From DATJBC01 sp035515515 (GTDB taxonomy: Bacteria; Actinomycetota; Acidimicrobiia; Acidimicrobiales; UBA8190), in NCBI GenBank assembly GCA_035515515.1, contig DATJBC010000099.1:1-11697 (forward strand): 11,697 bases of DNA, written 5' to 3'. Made by a program: the position numbers and the translations under genes. Every line of letters begins with the position of its first letter. Positions within the stretch are counted from its first letter, which is position 1. Of the stretch, positions 1 to 6,585 are shown in pieces. The notes below the pieces were generated by a model. The model was given only the letters and a program-made list of their open reading frames with translations, was not told the DNA's origin and made no database searches.

Positions 1-110
1 CGGCGCCTCGGCCGAGGTGGGCTCGGCGCCGGGGCCGGGTACGACGGGGGGAGTGCCCACCGCAGGATGATCGCAGACCGGGCCGGCCCGGTCGCACCGG
101 CGGAGCAGGG

Positions 111-140
111 TTGTTACTATCGTGATAGGGGAAATCCCCC
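111..140 (+). promoter_or_regulatory. Putative SUF operator/promoter element, copy 1 (upstream of sufB)
   Basis: This AT-richer patch lies 80 bases before the sufB GTG. It holds two abutting inverted repeats: CTATC-GT-GATAG (117-128) and GGGGA-AA-TCCCC (128-139). The same 30-base element occurs in front of the minus-strand sufC (10613 down to 10584), matching at 22 of 30 positions without gaps and with the same dyad axis. A -10-like TACTAT (115-120) overlaps the first palindrome, but no convincing -35 sits 17 bases before it. That a regulator such as SufR or an Rrf2 protein binds here is inference. No gene is supported in 1-110; one frame is open from the left edge to a stop at 68-70 and could be the tail of an upstream gene. 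Confidence 0.6.
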
Positions 141-220
141 CTGACCGGGCGCCTCGGTGAGCGCAGGGGCGCAGCCGGCGCGGGGCCCGGCCCAGGGCCC
201 CCGGACCCACGAGGCCAGAG

Positions 221-2611
221 GTGACGATGACGCCAGCGGATCTCGATCTCGGCCGGTACAAGCTCGGGTGGAGCGACGTCGAGGACTACGTCTTCAAGCC
301 CAAGAAGGGGCTCTCGGAGGAGATCGTCCGCGAGATGTCGGCCATGAAGGGCGAGCCGGAGTGGATGCGCGACTTCCGCCTCAAGTCCCTCAAGCGCTTC
401 GTGGCCCGGCCCATGGCGCCGTGGTTCGCGGTGAACATGCCGGACCTCGACTTCGACGACATCTACTACTACGTCAAGCCCACCGAGAGTCAGGTGAAGG
501 ACTGGGACGCGCTGCCCGAGTCCATCAAGACGACCTACGAGAAGCTGGGCATCCCCGAGGCAGAGCGCAAGTACCTGGCCGGCGTGACGGCCCAGTACGA
601 GTGCCTCCGGGGGTCGACGCGCGTGTGGACCACCGCCGGCATGCGCCGGATCAAGGAGCTGGTCCCTGGGGACGAGGTGTTCTCGCTCGACGAGGAGACC
701 GGGTCGATCGTGGCCGGAGCGGTGGTGGGCCAGCGCTGCTCGGGTGACAAGGAGGTCTTCGAGATCACCGCCGGGGGCCGCACCATCGGCGCCTCGGCCA
801 ACCATCCGTTCCTCGTCCGGCGCGAGGGGCGTCGGGAGGGCGCGGCGCACGCCCGGTTCCGTCCCACGTGGGTGCCCGTCGAGGACCTGCGCGTCGGCGA
901 CGTCGTGGCCGTGGCCAGCGACGTCCCCGACTTCGGACACCCTGCGGCCCTGCTGGTGCCCGACCGGCCCGACGCCGCCTCGTTCCCGACCCTGTCGACG
1001 GACGATCTGTGCTGGTGGGCCGGGATCTACCTGGGCGACGGGTACCTCCAGCGCGGCCCGCGGCCGGCCGTCGAGATCGCCGTCGACCGCACCGACGAGG
1101 TCCTCGTGGAGCAGATCACGCGGGTGACCCGGGACCTCTTCGGGGTGGAGCTGGCGCCGTCGCCCGACGGCTCCCGGCTCCGGGGCACGGCGACGGCCGC
1201 CCTGGCCGACTTCGTGGTGATGAACGGCCTCGGGGGAGGCGCCCACTCCGAGGCGTTGCCCGACTGGTGCTTCGGGCTCCCCCGGTCACAGCGGCGGGCG
1301 CTCATCGCCGGCCTGTTGGACTCCGGCGGCTACGGGCACGACCACCCCTCCGGCGACGACGCCACGGACCGCGCCACCCGTGGGGCGCTGCGGTCAGACG
1401 TCGACGAGCTCCGCCACCTCTGCGGCCTCGGGGCCCCGACCGAGACCCACGCCGCCGATCAGGCGAGCGGGATGCTCGGCTTCGTGAAGGTCGAGTCCAT
1501 CGAGCCCGTGGGGGTGGAGCCCGTCTTCGACATCGAGGTGGCGGGCCACCACAACTTCGTGGCCGAAGGGTTCGTCGTGCACAACTCCGAGGTCGTGTTC
1601 CACCGCAACCGGGCCGACCTCGAGGCCCAGGGCGTCCTGTTCTGCGACATGGACACCGCCGTGCGCGAGTACCCCGACATCGTGCGGAAGTGGTTCGGGA
1701 CCGTGATCCCGCCCAACGACAACAAGTTCGCCGCCCTGAACTCGGCCGTGTGGTCGGGGGGCTCGTTCATCTACGTCCCCCCCGGCGTGCAGGTCGACAT
1801 GCCCCTGCAGGCCTACTTCCGGATCAACGCCGAGAACATGGGCCAGTTCGAGCGGACGCTGATCATCGCCGACGAAGGGTCCGAGGTCCACTACGTGGAG
1901 GGTTGCTCGGCCCCCGTGTACTCGACCGACTCGCTGCACTCGGCGGTGGTGGAGCTCGTGGCGCTGCCCGGCTCGCGCATCACCTACACGACCATCCAGA
2001 ACTGGTCGAACAACGTCTACAACCTGGTCACCAAGCGGGCCCGCGCCGAGGCCGAGGCCCACGTGGCGTGGATCGACGGCAACATCGGGTCGCGCCTCAC
2101 CATGAAGTACCCGTCGGTGTACCTGATGGGGCCCAAGGCCTCGGGCGAGGTCCTGTCGGTCGCCTACGCCGGGCCCGGCCAGCACCAGGACGCCGGGGCC
2201 AAGATGTTCCACGTCGCCCCCGAGACGACCTCCACCATCGTGTCCAAGTCGATCTCCAAGGACGGCGGGCTCTCCACCTACCGGGGCAAGGTCCGGGTGG
2301 AGGAGGGCGCCAAGCACAGCAAGAGCTTCGTCCGCTGCGACGCCCTGATCCTCGACGACGAGTCCACCTCGGAGACCAAGCCCTACATGGAGGTGGCCGA
2401 GCGAGACGCCCAGATCGGCCACGAGGCCACGGTGTCGAAGGTCGGGGAGGACCAGCTCTTCTACCTCATGAGCAGGGGGCTGTCGGAGAGCCAGGCCATG
2501 AGTATGATCGTCAACGGCTTCATCGAACCCGTCGTCCGCACGCTCCCCATGGAGTACGCGGTCGAGTGGAGCCGGTTGATCGAATTGCAGATGGAGGGGG
2601 CGGTCGGCTGA
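221..2611 (+). CDS. sufB: Fe-S cluster assembly scaffold SufB, intein-containing precursor
   Basis: SufB is the cytoplasmic scaffold of the SUF system and works with SufC and SufD to build iron-sulfur clusters. The precursor is 796 residues. Removing a 328-residue intein (residues 128-455) leaves 468, the usual length for actinobacterial SufB. The exteins carry family hallmarks: NEPEW-like GEPEWM near residue 45, PPNDNKFAALNSAVWSGG, YFRINAENMGQFERT, YVEGCSAP (Cys562) and VRCDALILDD (Cys706). These two cysteines match E. coli Cys254 and Cys405, implicated in sulfur transfer and cluster building. The end has HEATVSKVGEDQLFYLMSRG. Two starts are possible: GTG at 221 with GAGG six bases upstream, or ATG at 227 with AGAGG five bases upstream. 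They differ by two residues. The gene is the first of the locus; a four-Cys protein follows after 55 bases. Confidence 0.97.
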   Translation: MTMTPADLDLGRYKLGWSDVEDYVFKPKKGLSEEIVREMSAMKGEPEWMRDFRLKSLKRFVARPMAPWFAVNMPDLDFDDIYYYVKPTESQVKDWDALPESIKTTYEKLGIPEAERKYLAGVTAQYECLRGSTRVWTTAGMRRIKELVPGDEVFSLDEETGSIVAGAVVGQRCSGDKEVFEITAGGRTIGASANHPFLVRREGRREGAAHARFRPTWVPVEDLRVGDVVAVASDVPDFGHPAALLVPDRPDAASFPTLSTDDLCWWAGIYLGDGYLQRGPRPAVEIAVDRTDEVLVEQITRVTRDLFGVELAPSPDGSRLRGTATAALADFVVMNGLGGGAHSEALPDWCFGLPRSQRRALIAGLLDSGGYGHDHPSGDDATDRATRGALRSDVDELRHLCGLGAPTETHAADQASGMLGFVKVESIEPVGVEPVFDIEVAGHHNFVAEGFVVHNSEVVFHRNRADLEAQGVLFCDMDTAVREYPDIVRKWFGTVIPPNDNKFAALNSAVWSGGSFIYVPPGVQVDMPLQAYFRINAENMGQFERTLIIADEGSEVHYVEGCSAPVYSTDSLHSAVVELVALPGSRITYTTIQNWSNNVYNLVTKRARAEAEAHVAWIDGNIGSRLTMKYPSVYLMGPKASGEVLSVAYAGPGQHQDAGAKMFHVAPETTSTIVSKSISKDGGLSTYRGKVRVEEGAKHSKSFVRCDALILDDESTSETKPYMEVAERDAQIGHEATVSKVGEDQLFYLMSRGLSESQAMSMIVNGFIEPVVRTLPMEYAVEWSRLIELQMEGAVG
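602..1585 (+). mobile_element. SufB intein (LAGLIDADG type) with a probably inactive endonuclease
   Basis: This in-frame insertion splits SufB between Glu127 and Ser456, in the conserved stretch AQYE/SEVVFH. The intein is 328 residues. Splicing residues are intact: Cys1, block B S-A-N-H (His68, with Ser replacing the usual Thr), block F VFDIEV with Asp310 and His317, the C-terminal His327-Asn328, and Ser as the +1 residue. Between about residues 130 and 285 lies a LAGLIDADG endonuclease. Its first motif, WAGIYLGDG, keeps the catalytic Asp146. Its second, IAGLLDSGG, has Gly242 where the catalytic acid should be (codon GGC at 1325-1327, one base from GAC). So splicing should work while DNA cleavage is probably lost. 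GC content looks like the host gene, suggesting long residence. Inteins in SufB are known from mycobacteria. Confidence 0.95.
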
Positions 2612-2654
2612 GCCCGGCTGATCCGCCGGCCCGCCATTCGCGCGCCGAGGGACT

Positions 2655-2660
2655 GGAGGA
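2655..2660 (+). promoter_or_regulatory. Ribosome-binding site of the four-Cys protein
   Basis: GGAGGA lies six bases before the GTG at 2667 and twelve before the ATG at 2673, so it favours the GTG start. It is the strongest Shine-Dalgarno sequence in the window, where several other genes have none. Confidence 0.7.
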
Positions 2661-2666
2661 GCCGGC

Positions 2667-3044
2667 GTGCCGATGCGCGAGGAGTGCAAGCACTTCCAGA
2701 GCCGCACCTACGCCACCGGCGAAGTGGTGCGCTTCTGCGAGTTGGACCTCGCGCCCGAGGCGCCGTGGCGCTGCCCCGAGAACTGCCCGTCCTACGCGCC
2801 GCGCCTGGCGGACTCGGGGTGGGTGCACGGGACGCTGGTGGAGCCGCCCCTCGAGGACGAGCCCGGTCCCGGGGGGCCCGACGTCGTCCGCCTGCTCGAG
2901 GAGGCCGCCGACATCGTCGACGCCGTGGTCCCCGAGACCGTGGCCGAGGTGGAGCGGGACGAGCGGGTCGCCACCAGGCGGTCGTGGCGCGGCGCCCGGG
3001 GCCCGGGGGCGGGGCGTCGCCGCTGGCCCTGGCGCCGGGGCTGA
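2667..3044 (+). CDS. Small four-cysteine protein of unknown function in the SUF locus
   Basis: This is a 125-residue protein that I do not recognise. All four cysteines lie in the first 40 residues: Cys7 in ECKHF (with His9), Cys24 in RFCELD, and Cys36 and Cys40 in RCPENCPSY. The spacing C-x16-C-x11-C-x3-C is typical of a small zinc- or Fe-S-binding module, but I cannot assign a family. Residues about 70-97 are acidic and probably helical. The tail from residue 100 is rich in Arg, Gly and Trp. It has a strong ribosome-binding site and starts 55 bases after sufB with no clear terminator between, so it is probably cotranscribed with sufB. It ends 13 bases before the stop of the converging crotonase gene. 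A role in handling iron, sulfur or clusters is inferred only from position and cysteines. It could instead be a zinc ribbon unrelated to SUF. Confidence 0.8.
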   Translation: MPMREECKHFQSRTYATGEVVRFCELDLAPEAPWRCPENCPSYAPRLADSGWVHGTLVEPPLEDEPGPGGPDVVRLLEEAADIVDAVVPETVAEVERDERVATRRSWRGARGPGAGRRRWPWRRG

Positions 3045-3057
3045 GGGCGCTCGAGGG

Positions 3058-3930
3058 TCAGCGGCCCCGGAACTCGGGCGGGCGCTTCTCCATGAACGCC
3101 GAGAGGGCCTCGCCGAGGTCGTCGGAGGGCAGGAAGCCAGCGTTCCAGGTGGCCACGTAGTCGAGCCCGTCGGCGACCGACTTGTCCTCACAGGCGGCGA
3201 GCACGGCCTTGGTGCCCTGCACCGCCAGAGGCGAGTTGGTCGCGATGTCGGCCGCCAGCCGGCGGGCGTGGTCCACGGCGGCCTCGGCGTCGGGCAGCAC
3301 GTCGTTCACCAGCCCGATCTCGCGGGCGCGTGCCGCCGTGATGTCCTTCCCGGTGTAGGCCAGTTCGGCCACGTGTCCCTTGCCGATGATGCGGGGCAGG
3401 CGCTGGAGGCTCCCGAGGTCGGCCACGATGGCCATCTTGGTCTCGCGCACCGAGAACAGCGCGTCGGCGCTCGCCACCCGGATGTCGCAGGCGGAGACGA
3501 GGTCGACCCCACCCCCGATGCAGTAGCCGTGGACGGCGGCCACCACGGGCTTGGGGCACGCCGCCACCGACGTCACCGAGCGCTGCATGCGCAGCACGCC
3601 CTGGCGGGCCACCGTGGCCCGCAGCGCCATGGACGGCGCGCCGCGGTGCGCGCCGTTGGCCCCGGGGGCCGGGGCGTGCCCGGCCTCGCCGGCATCCGCG
3701 CCGGTGAGCAGGCCGGCCATGGCCTTCAGGTCGAGCCCCACGCTGAAGTGGGGGCCCCTGGCCGCCACGACCACGGCCCGCACGTCGCGGTCCTCGCCCA
3801 GCGCGGCCATGGCCCGGGGGAGGTCCTCCCAGAAGGCGGGACCGAGCGCGTTGCGGGCGTCGGCGCGGTCGAGCCACAGGGTGGCGACGTGCTCGGCGCG
3901 CTCGACGGACAGGACCTCGGAGCTGAACAT
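3058..3930 (-). CDS. Crotonase-fold enoyl-CoA hydratase/isomerase, dienoyl-CoA isomerase-like
   Basis: This is a 290-residue crotonase-superfamily enzyme acting on fatty acyl-CoA thioesters. Residues 61-71, HFSVGLDLKAM, form the oxyanion-hole segment, and GYCIGGGVDLVSACDIR (136-151) is the second signature. Asp143, Glu163 (SVRET) and Asp171 (VADLGSLQ) have the same order and spacing (20 and 8) as Asp176, Glu196 and Asp204 of rat ECH1. This suggests delta3,5-delta2,4-dienoyl-CoA isomerase activity, used in beta-oxidation of some unsaturated fatty acids, rather than simple hydration. An insert rich in Ala, Gly and Pro at residues 76-100 is unusual. The ATG at 3930 is preceded by TAAGGT six bases upstream, which could be a -10 box of a leaderless gene; the overlapping AAGGTG could also act as a Shine-Dalgarno. 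It lies antisense between sufB and sufD with no obvious link to cluster assembly. Confidence 0.93.
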   Translation of the reverse strand: MFSSEVLSVERAEHVATLWLDRADARNALGPAFWEDLPRAMAALGEDRDVRAVVVAARGPHFSVGLDLKAMAGLLTGADAGEAGHAPAPGANGAHRGAPSMALRATVARQGVLRMQRSVTSVAACPKPVVAAVHGYCIGGGVDLVSACDIRVASADALFSVRETKMAIVADLGSLQRLPRIIGKGHVAELAYTGKDITAARAREIGLVNDVLPDAEAAVDHARRLAADIATNSPLAVQGTKAVLAACEDKSVADGLDYVATWNAGFLPSDDLGEALSAFMEKRPPEFRGR

Positions 3931-3936
3931 GCCGAC

Positions 3937-3942
3937 ACCTTA
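3937..3942 (-). promoter_or_regulatory. Possible -10 box of the crotonase gene
   Basis: Read on the minus strand this is TAAGGT, followed by exactly six bases and the ATG at 3930. This is the geometry expected of a leaderless actinobacterial transcript. No -35 is visible (CGGGGC at the expected place). The overlapping AAGGTG, five bases from the ATG, could instead be a ribosome-binding site, so the reading is ambiguous. Confidence 0.35.
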
Positions 3943-4005
3943 CGGCGACTGACGCCCGGGCCCCGGCGGGCGGCATCGGTGCGCCGCGCCGGGGCATCGT
4001 CCCTG

Positions 4006-4034
4006 TTGGGACGGGTCGCGGCGGCCGGTAGGAT
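4006..4034 (+). promoter_or_regulatory. Sigma-70-type promoter of the sufD operon
   Basis: TTGGGA (4006-4011) and TAGGAT (4029-4034) are separated by exactly 17 bases, a good match to a housekeeping sigma promoter. Transcription would begin near 4041, giving a leader of about 48 bases before sufD. It gives sufD, the Rieske gene and the sufC-like gene their own promoter, needed because the antisense crotonase gene separates them from sufB. The operator-like element of sufB is absent here. The rest of the divergent gap (3943-4088) shows nothing else. Confidence 0.65.
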
Positions 4035-4088
4035 GAGGCGCGGAGCCGCCCGCGCCGCCGGTGGGCACCGCCCGCCGGACCACGCGAG

Positions 4089-5414
4089 ATGAGGACGACG
4101 CTGAGCACCTTCACCGCCGACGCCACGAGGGGTCTGGGCGGTCCCGACTGGCTGGCACGGCGCCGGTCCGAGGCGTGGGAGCGCTTCTCGGCGGCCGCGC
4201 TGCCCACCGAGGACGAGGAGGTGTGGCGCTACAGCGGCATCAACGGCTTCGACCTCGACGCCTACCGGCCCGCGCCCCCCGCCGACGGCCCCGGAGACGC
4301 CCTGGCGCGGGCGCGCCGCGTGGCGGCGGCCTTCGGCCCGGCGGCCGCCCTCGTCGTCACGGTGAACGGAAGCGTCGTGGCGCTGGAGCGGGGCCCCTCC
4401 GCGCCCGACGAGCTGACGGTGAGCGCCGCCCCGGGCGCCGCCGCCGAGGTGGCCGGCGCGCTGGGCTCCCTGGCGCCGGCCCGCGACGCCTTCGGTCATC
4501 TCCACGACGCCTTCCTGGCCGACGTGGTGGCGGTGGAGGCGCCCCGCAAGGCGGTGGTGGCCGACCCCGTCGTGGTGGTGCACCTGGTCGAGCCGCGCCC
4601 GGGCGGGGGGGTGGCGGCCTTCCCCCACACCCTGGTCCGGTTGGGCACCTCGGCCGAGGCGGGGGTGATCGAGGTCCTGGCGTCGGCCGTCGACGGGGAG
4701 GCGGCGCCGGCCCTGGCGCTCCCCGTCACCGAGCTCGAGGTGTCCGACGACGCCCATCTGCGCTACGCCAACCTGCAGACCCTCGACGCCGGCGCCACCG
4801 CCATCGCCGTGCAGGCCAGCCGGGTGGGCCAGGGGGCGGGCCTGCGGTCGTTCACGGCCGGGCTCGGCGGGCGCTACGCCCGGGTGCGCACCGACTCCGA
4901 CCTGGTGGGCACGGGCGGCCACACCTCGCTCCTGGCCGCCTACCTGGGGACCGGCTCCCAGCGCCACGACTTCCGTACGCTCCAGGACCACCACGCCGGC
5001 CGCACCGAGAGCGAGCTGCTGTTCAAGGGGGCCGTGGCCGACACGGCCCGCTCCGTCTACAGCGGCCTCATCCGCATCCGCCACGGGGCGCGCGGCGCCA
5101 ACGCCTTCCAGACGAACCACAACCTCGTGCTCTCCGAGGGGGCCCATGCCGACTCGGTGCCCAACCTCGACATCGACGAGAACGACGTGCGCTGCAGCCA
5201 CGCGTCGACGGTGGGGCCCATCGACGAGGAGCAGCGGTACTACCTCGAGACCAGGGGCATCGAACCCGAGGTGGCCGAGCGCCTCATCGTGCTGGGCTTC
5301 TTCGCCGACCTGGCCGGCCGGGCGCCGCTGGCCGGCGTGGGCGCGTGGGTGGAGGACAAGGTCCGGCGCCGTCTGGGCGCCCTGGGCGCGCAGGACGGGA
5401 CCGGCGATGGGTGA
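4089..5414 (+). CDS. sufD: Fe-S cluster assembly scaffold subunit SufD
   Basis: SufD is the partner of SufB and SufC in the SufBCD scaffold complex and is needed for iron acquisition during cluster assembly. The protein is 441 residues. The N-terminal half is Ala-rich and weakly conserved. The C-terminal beta-helix region from about residue 290 is strongly typical: QRHDFRTLQDHHAGRTES, LLFKGAVADTARSVYSGL, NAFQTNHNLVLSEGAHADS, PNLDIDENDVRCSHASTVG and EEQRYYLETRGI. His371 in the CSH motif (369-371) corresponds to the functionally important His360 of E. coli SufD. ATG is the only reasonable start, but its Shine-Dalgarno is poor. A good promoter lies 54 bases upstream. The stop overlaps the start of the Rieske gene by eight bases, so the two are translationally coupled. 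Confidence 0.96.
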   Translation: MRTTLSTFTADATRGLGGPDWLARRRSEAWERFSAAALPTEDEEVWRYSGINGFDLDAYRPAPPADGPGDALARARRVAAAFGPAAALVVTVNGSVVALERGPSAPDELTVSAAPGAAAEVAGALGSLAPARDAFGHLHDAFLADVVAVEAPRKAVVADPVVVVHLVEPRPGGGVAAFPHTLVRLGTSAEAGVIEVLASAVDGEAAPALALPVTELEVSDDAHLRYANLQTLDAGATAIAVQASRVGQGAGLRSFTAGLGGRYARVRTDSDLVGTGGHTSLLAAYLGTGSQRHDFRTLQDHHAGRTESELLFKGAVADTARSVYSGLIRIRHGARGANAFQTNHNLVLSEGAHADSVPNLDIDENDVRCSHASTVGPIDEEQRYYLETRGIEPEVAERLIVLGFFADLAGRAPLAGVGAWVEDKVRRRLGALGAQDGTGDG

Positions 5415-5724
5415 GCGCGTGCGCCTGTGCGCCCGCCACGAGGTCGACCCCGGAACGGCGCGGCGCTACGACGTCGACGGCCACCGCATCGCCGTGGTGC
5501 GCATCGACGACGACTTCTTCGCCATCGGGGACACCTGCAGCCACGAGGACTACTCGCTGTCGGAGGGAGAGGTGCTCCCCGACGAATGTGAGATCGAATG
5601 CTGGAAGCACGGGTCGATGTTCGACCTGCGCACCGGAGAGCCGTGCTCCCTGCCGGCCACCAAGCCCGTCCCCGTGTACACGCTCCATGTCGAGGGCGAC
5701 GACGTGCTGGTAGAGCTGCCGTGA
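5407..5724 (+). CDS. Rieske-type [2Fe-2S] ferredoxin of the SUF operon
   Basis: This is a 105-residue single-domain Rieske protein of the kind called the ferredoxin subunit of non-heme iron oxygenases. The cluster ligands are clear: Cys44-Ser-His46 and Cys65-Trp-Lys-His68, the CxH...CxxH pair, in CSHEDYSLSEGE and CEIECWKHGSMFD. It has no signal peptide or membrane segment, so it acts in the cytoplasm. Such a gene lies between sufD and sufC in Streptomyces SUF operons. An electron-transfer or cluster-maturation role is usually assumed and has not been proved to my knowledge. The ATG at 5407 overlaps the end of sufD by eight bases. Its last bases overlap the GTG of the next gene (GTGA), giving tight coupling on both sides. 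A start further upstream in this frame would lie inside sufD and lacks support. Confidence 0.95.
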   Translation: MGERVRLCARHEVDPGTARRYDVDGHRIAVVRIDDDFFAIGDTCSHEDYSLSEGEVLPDECEIECWKHGSMFDLRTGEPCSLPATKPVPVYTLHVEGDDVLVELP

Positions 5725-6500
5725 GCGAGCCCGGGGGCGACCACGTGCTGGCCGTGCAGGGGCTGCGCGCCGGGGTGGGCGGCCGCGAGGTGCTGGCCGG
5801 CGTCGACCTCGAGGTGCGCAGCGGCCAGGTCCACGCCGTCATGGGGCCCAACGGGTCGGGCAAGAGCACCCTGGCCCACGTGCTCATGGGCAAGCCCACG
5901 TTCCAGGTCCTGGGGGGCAGCGTCACGCTGGACGGCGGCGACCTCCTGGCCCTCCCGGCGTGGACGCGGGCCCGACTGGGGCTGTTCGTGGCGCCGCAGG
6001 ACCCCGTCGAGGTCCCCGGCGTCGGCCTCACCCACGCCCTGGCCGAGGCGCTGGCCGGGCGCGGCGCGCGCCACGCGCCGTCCGCCGTGGCCGAGGCGGC
6101 GCGCCGCGAGGCGGGCCGGGTGGGCCTCGAGACGCGCCTGCTCGAACGGCCGCTCAACGTCGACCTCTCGGGGGGGGAGCGCAAGCGGAGCGAGACCCTG
6201 CAGCTCGCCATCCTGCGGCCGGCCTTCGCCGTGCTCGACGAGCTCGACTCGGGTATCGACGTGGACGGGCTGCGCGCCGTGGCCCGGCGCGTGCGCGACG
6301 GCGTGGAGGAGTGGGGGCTCGGTGTGCTCGCCATCACCCACTACCGCCGGCTGCTGTCGGTGCTGCGGCCCGACGCCGTGCACGTGCTGGTGCGCGGCCG
6401 GATCGTGGCCAGCGGCGGCCCTGAGCTGGCCGACGAGCTCGAGCGCTCGGGGTACGCCGCCTTCGGCGCGTCCGGCGACGGCGCGCCCGCGGCCGGCTGA
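5721..6500 (+). CDS. Diverged SufC-family ABC ATPase (second SufC)
   Basis: This is a 259-residue ABC ATPase without membrane segments and belongs to the SufC family. Motifs are Walker A GPNGSGKST (42-50), Q-loop Gln93, signature LSGGER (149-154), Walker B AVLDE with Glu174, the SufC-type LDSGIDVDGL, and H-loop His207. All catalytic residues are present, so it should hydrolyse ATP. It is clearly unlike the minus-strand SufC at 9819-10562. The canonical FQYPEEIPGV region reads APQDPVEVPGV, KKRNEVLQM reads RKRSETLQL, and DETDSGLD reads DELDSGID. An Ala/Arg-rich linker replaces the usual helical segment around 105-135. GTG at 5721 overlaps the preceding stop by four bases (GTGA). Because it is cotranscribed with sufD it may pair mainly with SufD. 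That is inference. Confidence 0.9.
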   Translation: MSEPGGDHVLAVQGLRAGVGGREVLAGVDLEVRSGQVHAVMGPNGSGKSTLAHVLMGKPTFQVLGGSVTLDGGDLLALPAWTRARLGLFVAPQDPVEVPGVGLTHALAEALAGRGARHAPSAVAEAARREAGRVGLETRLLERPLNVDLSGGERKRSETLQLAILRPAFAVLDELDSGIDVDGLRAVARRVRDGVEEWGLGVLAITHYRRLLSVLRPDAVHVLVRGRIVASGGPELADELERSGYAAFGASGDGAPAAG

Positions 6501-6555
6501 CCGCGCTGCGCGTCCACAGCGTGTCCTCAGGACGCCGGCGCCACACCGATGCATC

Positions 6556-6571
6556 AGCGCGTGGGCGCGCT
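6556..6571. repeat. Perfect 6-bp inverted repeat between the sufC-like gene and the LCP gene
   Basis: AGCGCG-TGGG-CGCGCT forms a six-pair GC-rich stem with a four-base loop. It has no T run after it, so it is a poor intrinsic terminator, although in high-GC actinobacteria stems without T runs can slow transcription. It sits between the expected -35 and -10 of the LCP gene and could equally be an operator. The gap 6501-6585 holds nothing else clear beyond a small GTCCT-C-AGGAC repeat. Confidence 0.35.
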
Positions 6572-6573
6572 GG

Positions 6574-6579
6574 TACCTT
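6574..6579 (+). promoter_or_regulatory. Possible -10 box of a leaderless LCP gene
   Basis: TACCTT is followed by six bases (CTGGCC) and then the GTG at 6586. There is no Shine-Dalgarno before that GTG, so a leaderless transcript beginning at the start codon fits. The -35 region is not recognisable. Confidence 0.45.
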
Positions 6580-6585
6580 CTGGCC

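Noticed and set aside
6..17. CCTCGGCCGAGG palindrome and flanking GGCGCC copies at the left edge
   Set aside because: Pure GC palindromes of this length are common by chance at this base composition, and no T run or gene boundary supports a terminator.
1..60. Possible divergent minus-strand gene beginning at GTG (60-58)
   Set aside because: No ribosome site or TANNNT box upstream and only 20 codons visible.
2..70. Open frame from the left edge ending in a stop at 68-70, possibly the C-terminus of an upstream gene such as sufR
   Set aside because: Only about 22 residues of Gly/Ala/Pro/Thr-rich sequence; no identifiable motif.
128..139. GGGGAAATCCCC as an NF-kappa-B-like site
   Set aside because: That resemblance is to a eukaryotic factor and has no meaning in a bacterial operon.
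1394..2707. A 437-codon antisense frame within sufB
   Set aside because: His/Val/Gly/Leu-rich shadow of sufB codons with no family features or start signals.
868..4092. A 1074-codon plus-strand open frame across sufB and the crotonase gene
   Set aside because: Its translation is Arg/Gly/Pro/Ala-rich without motifs, and it lies out of frame over sufB, the four-Cys gene and the antisense crotonase gene.
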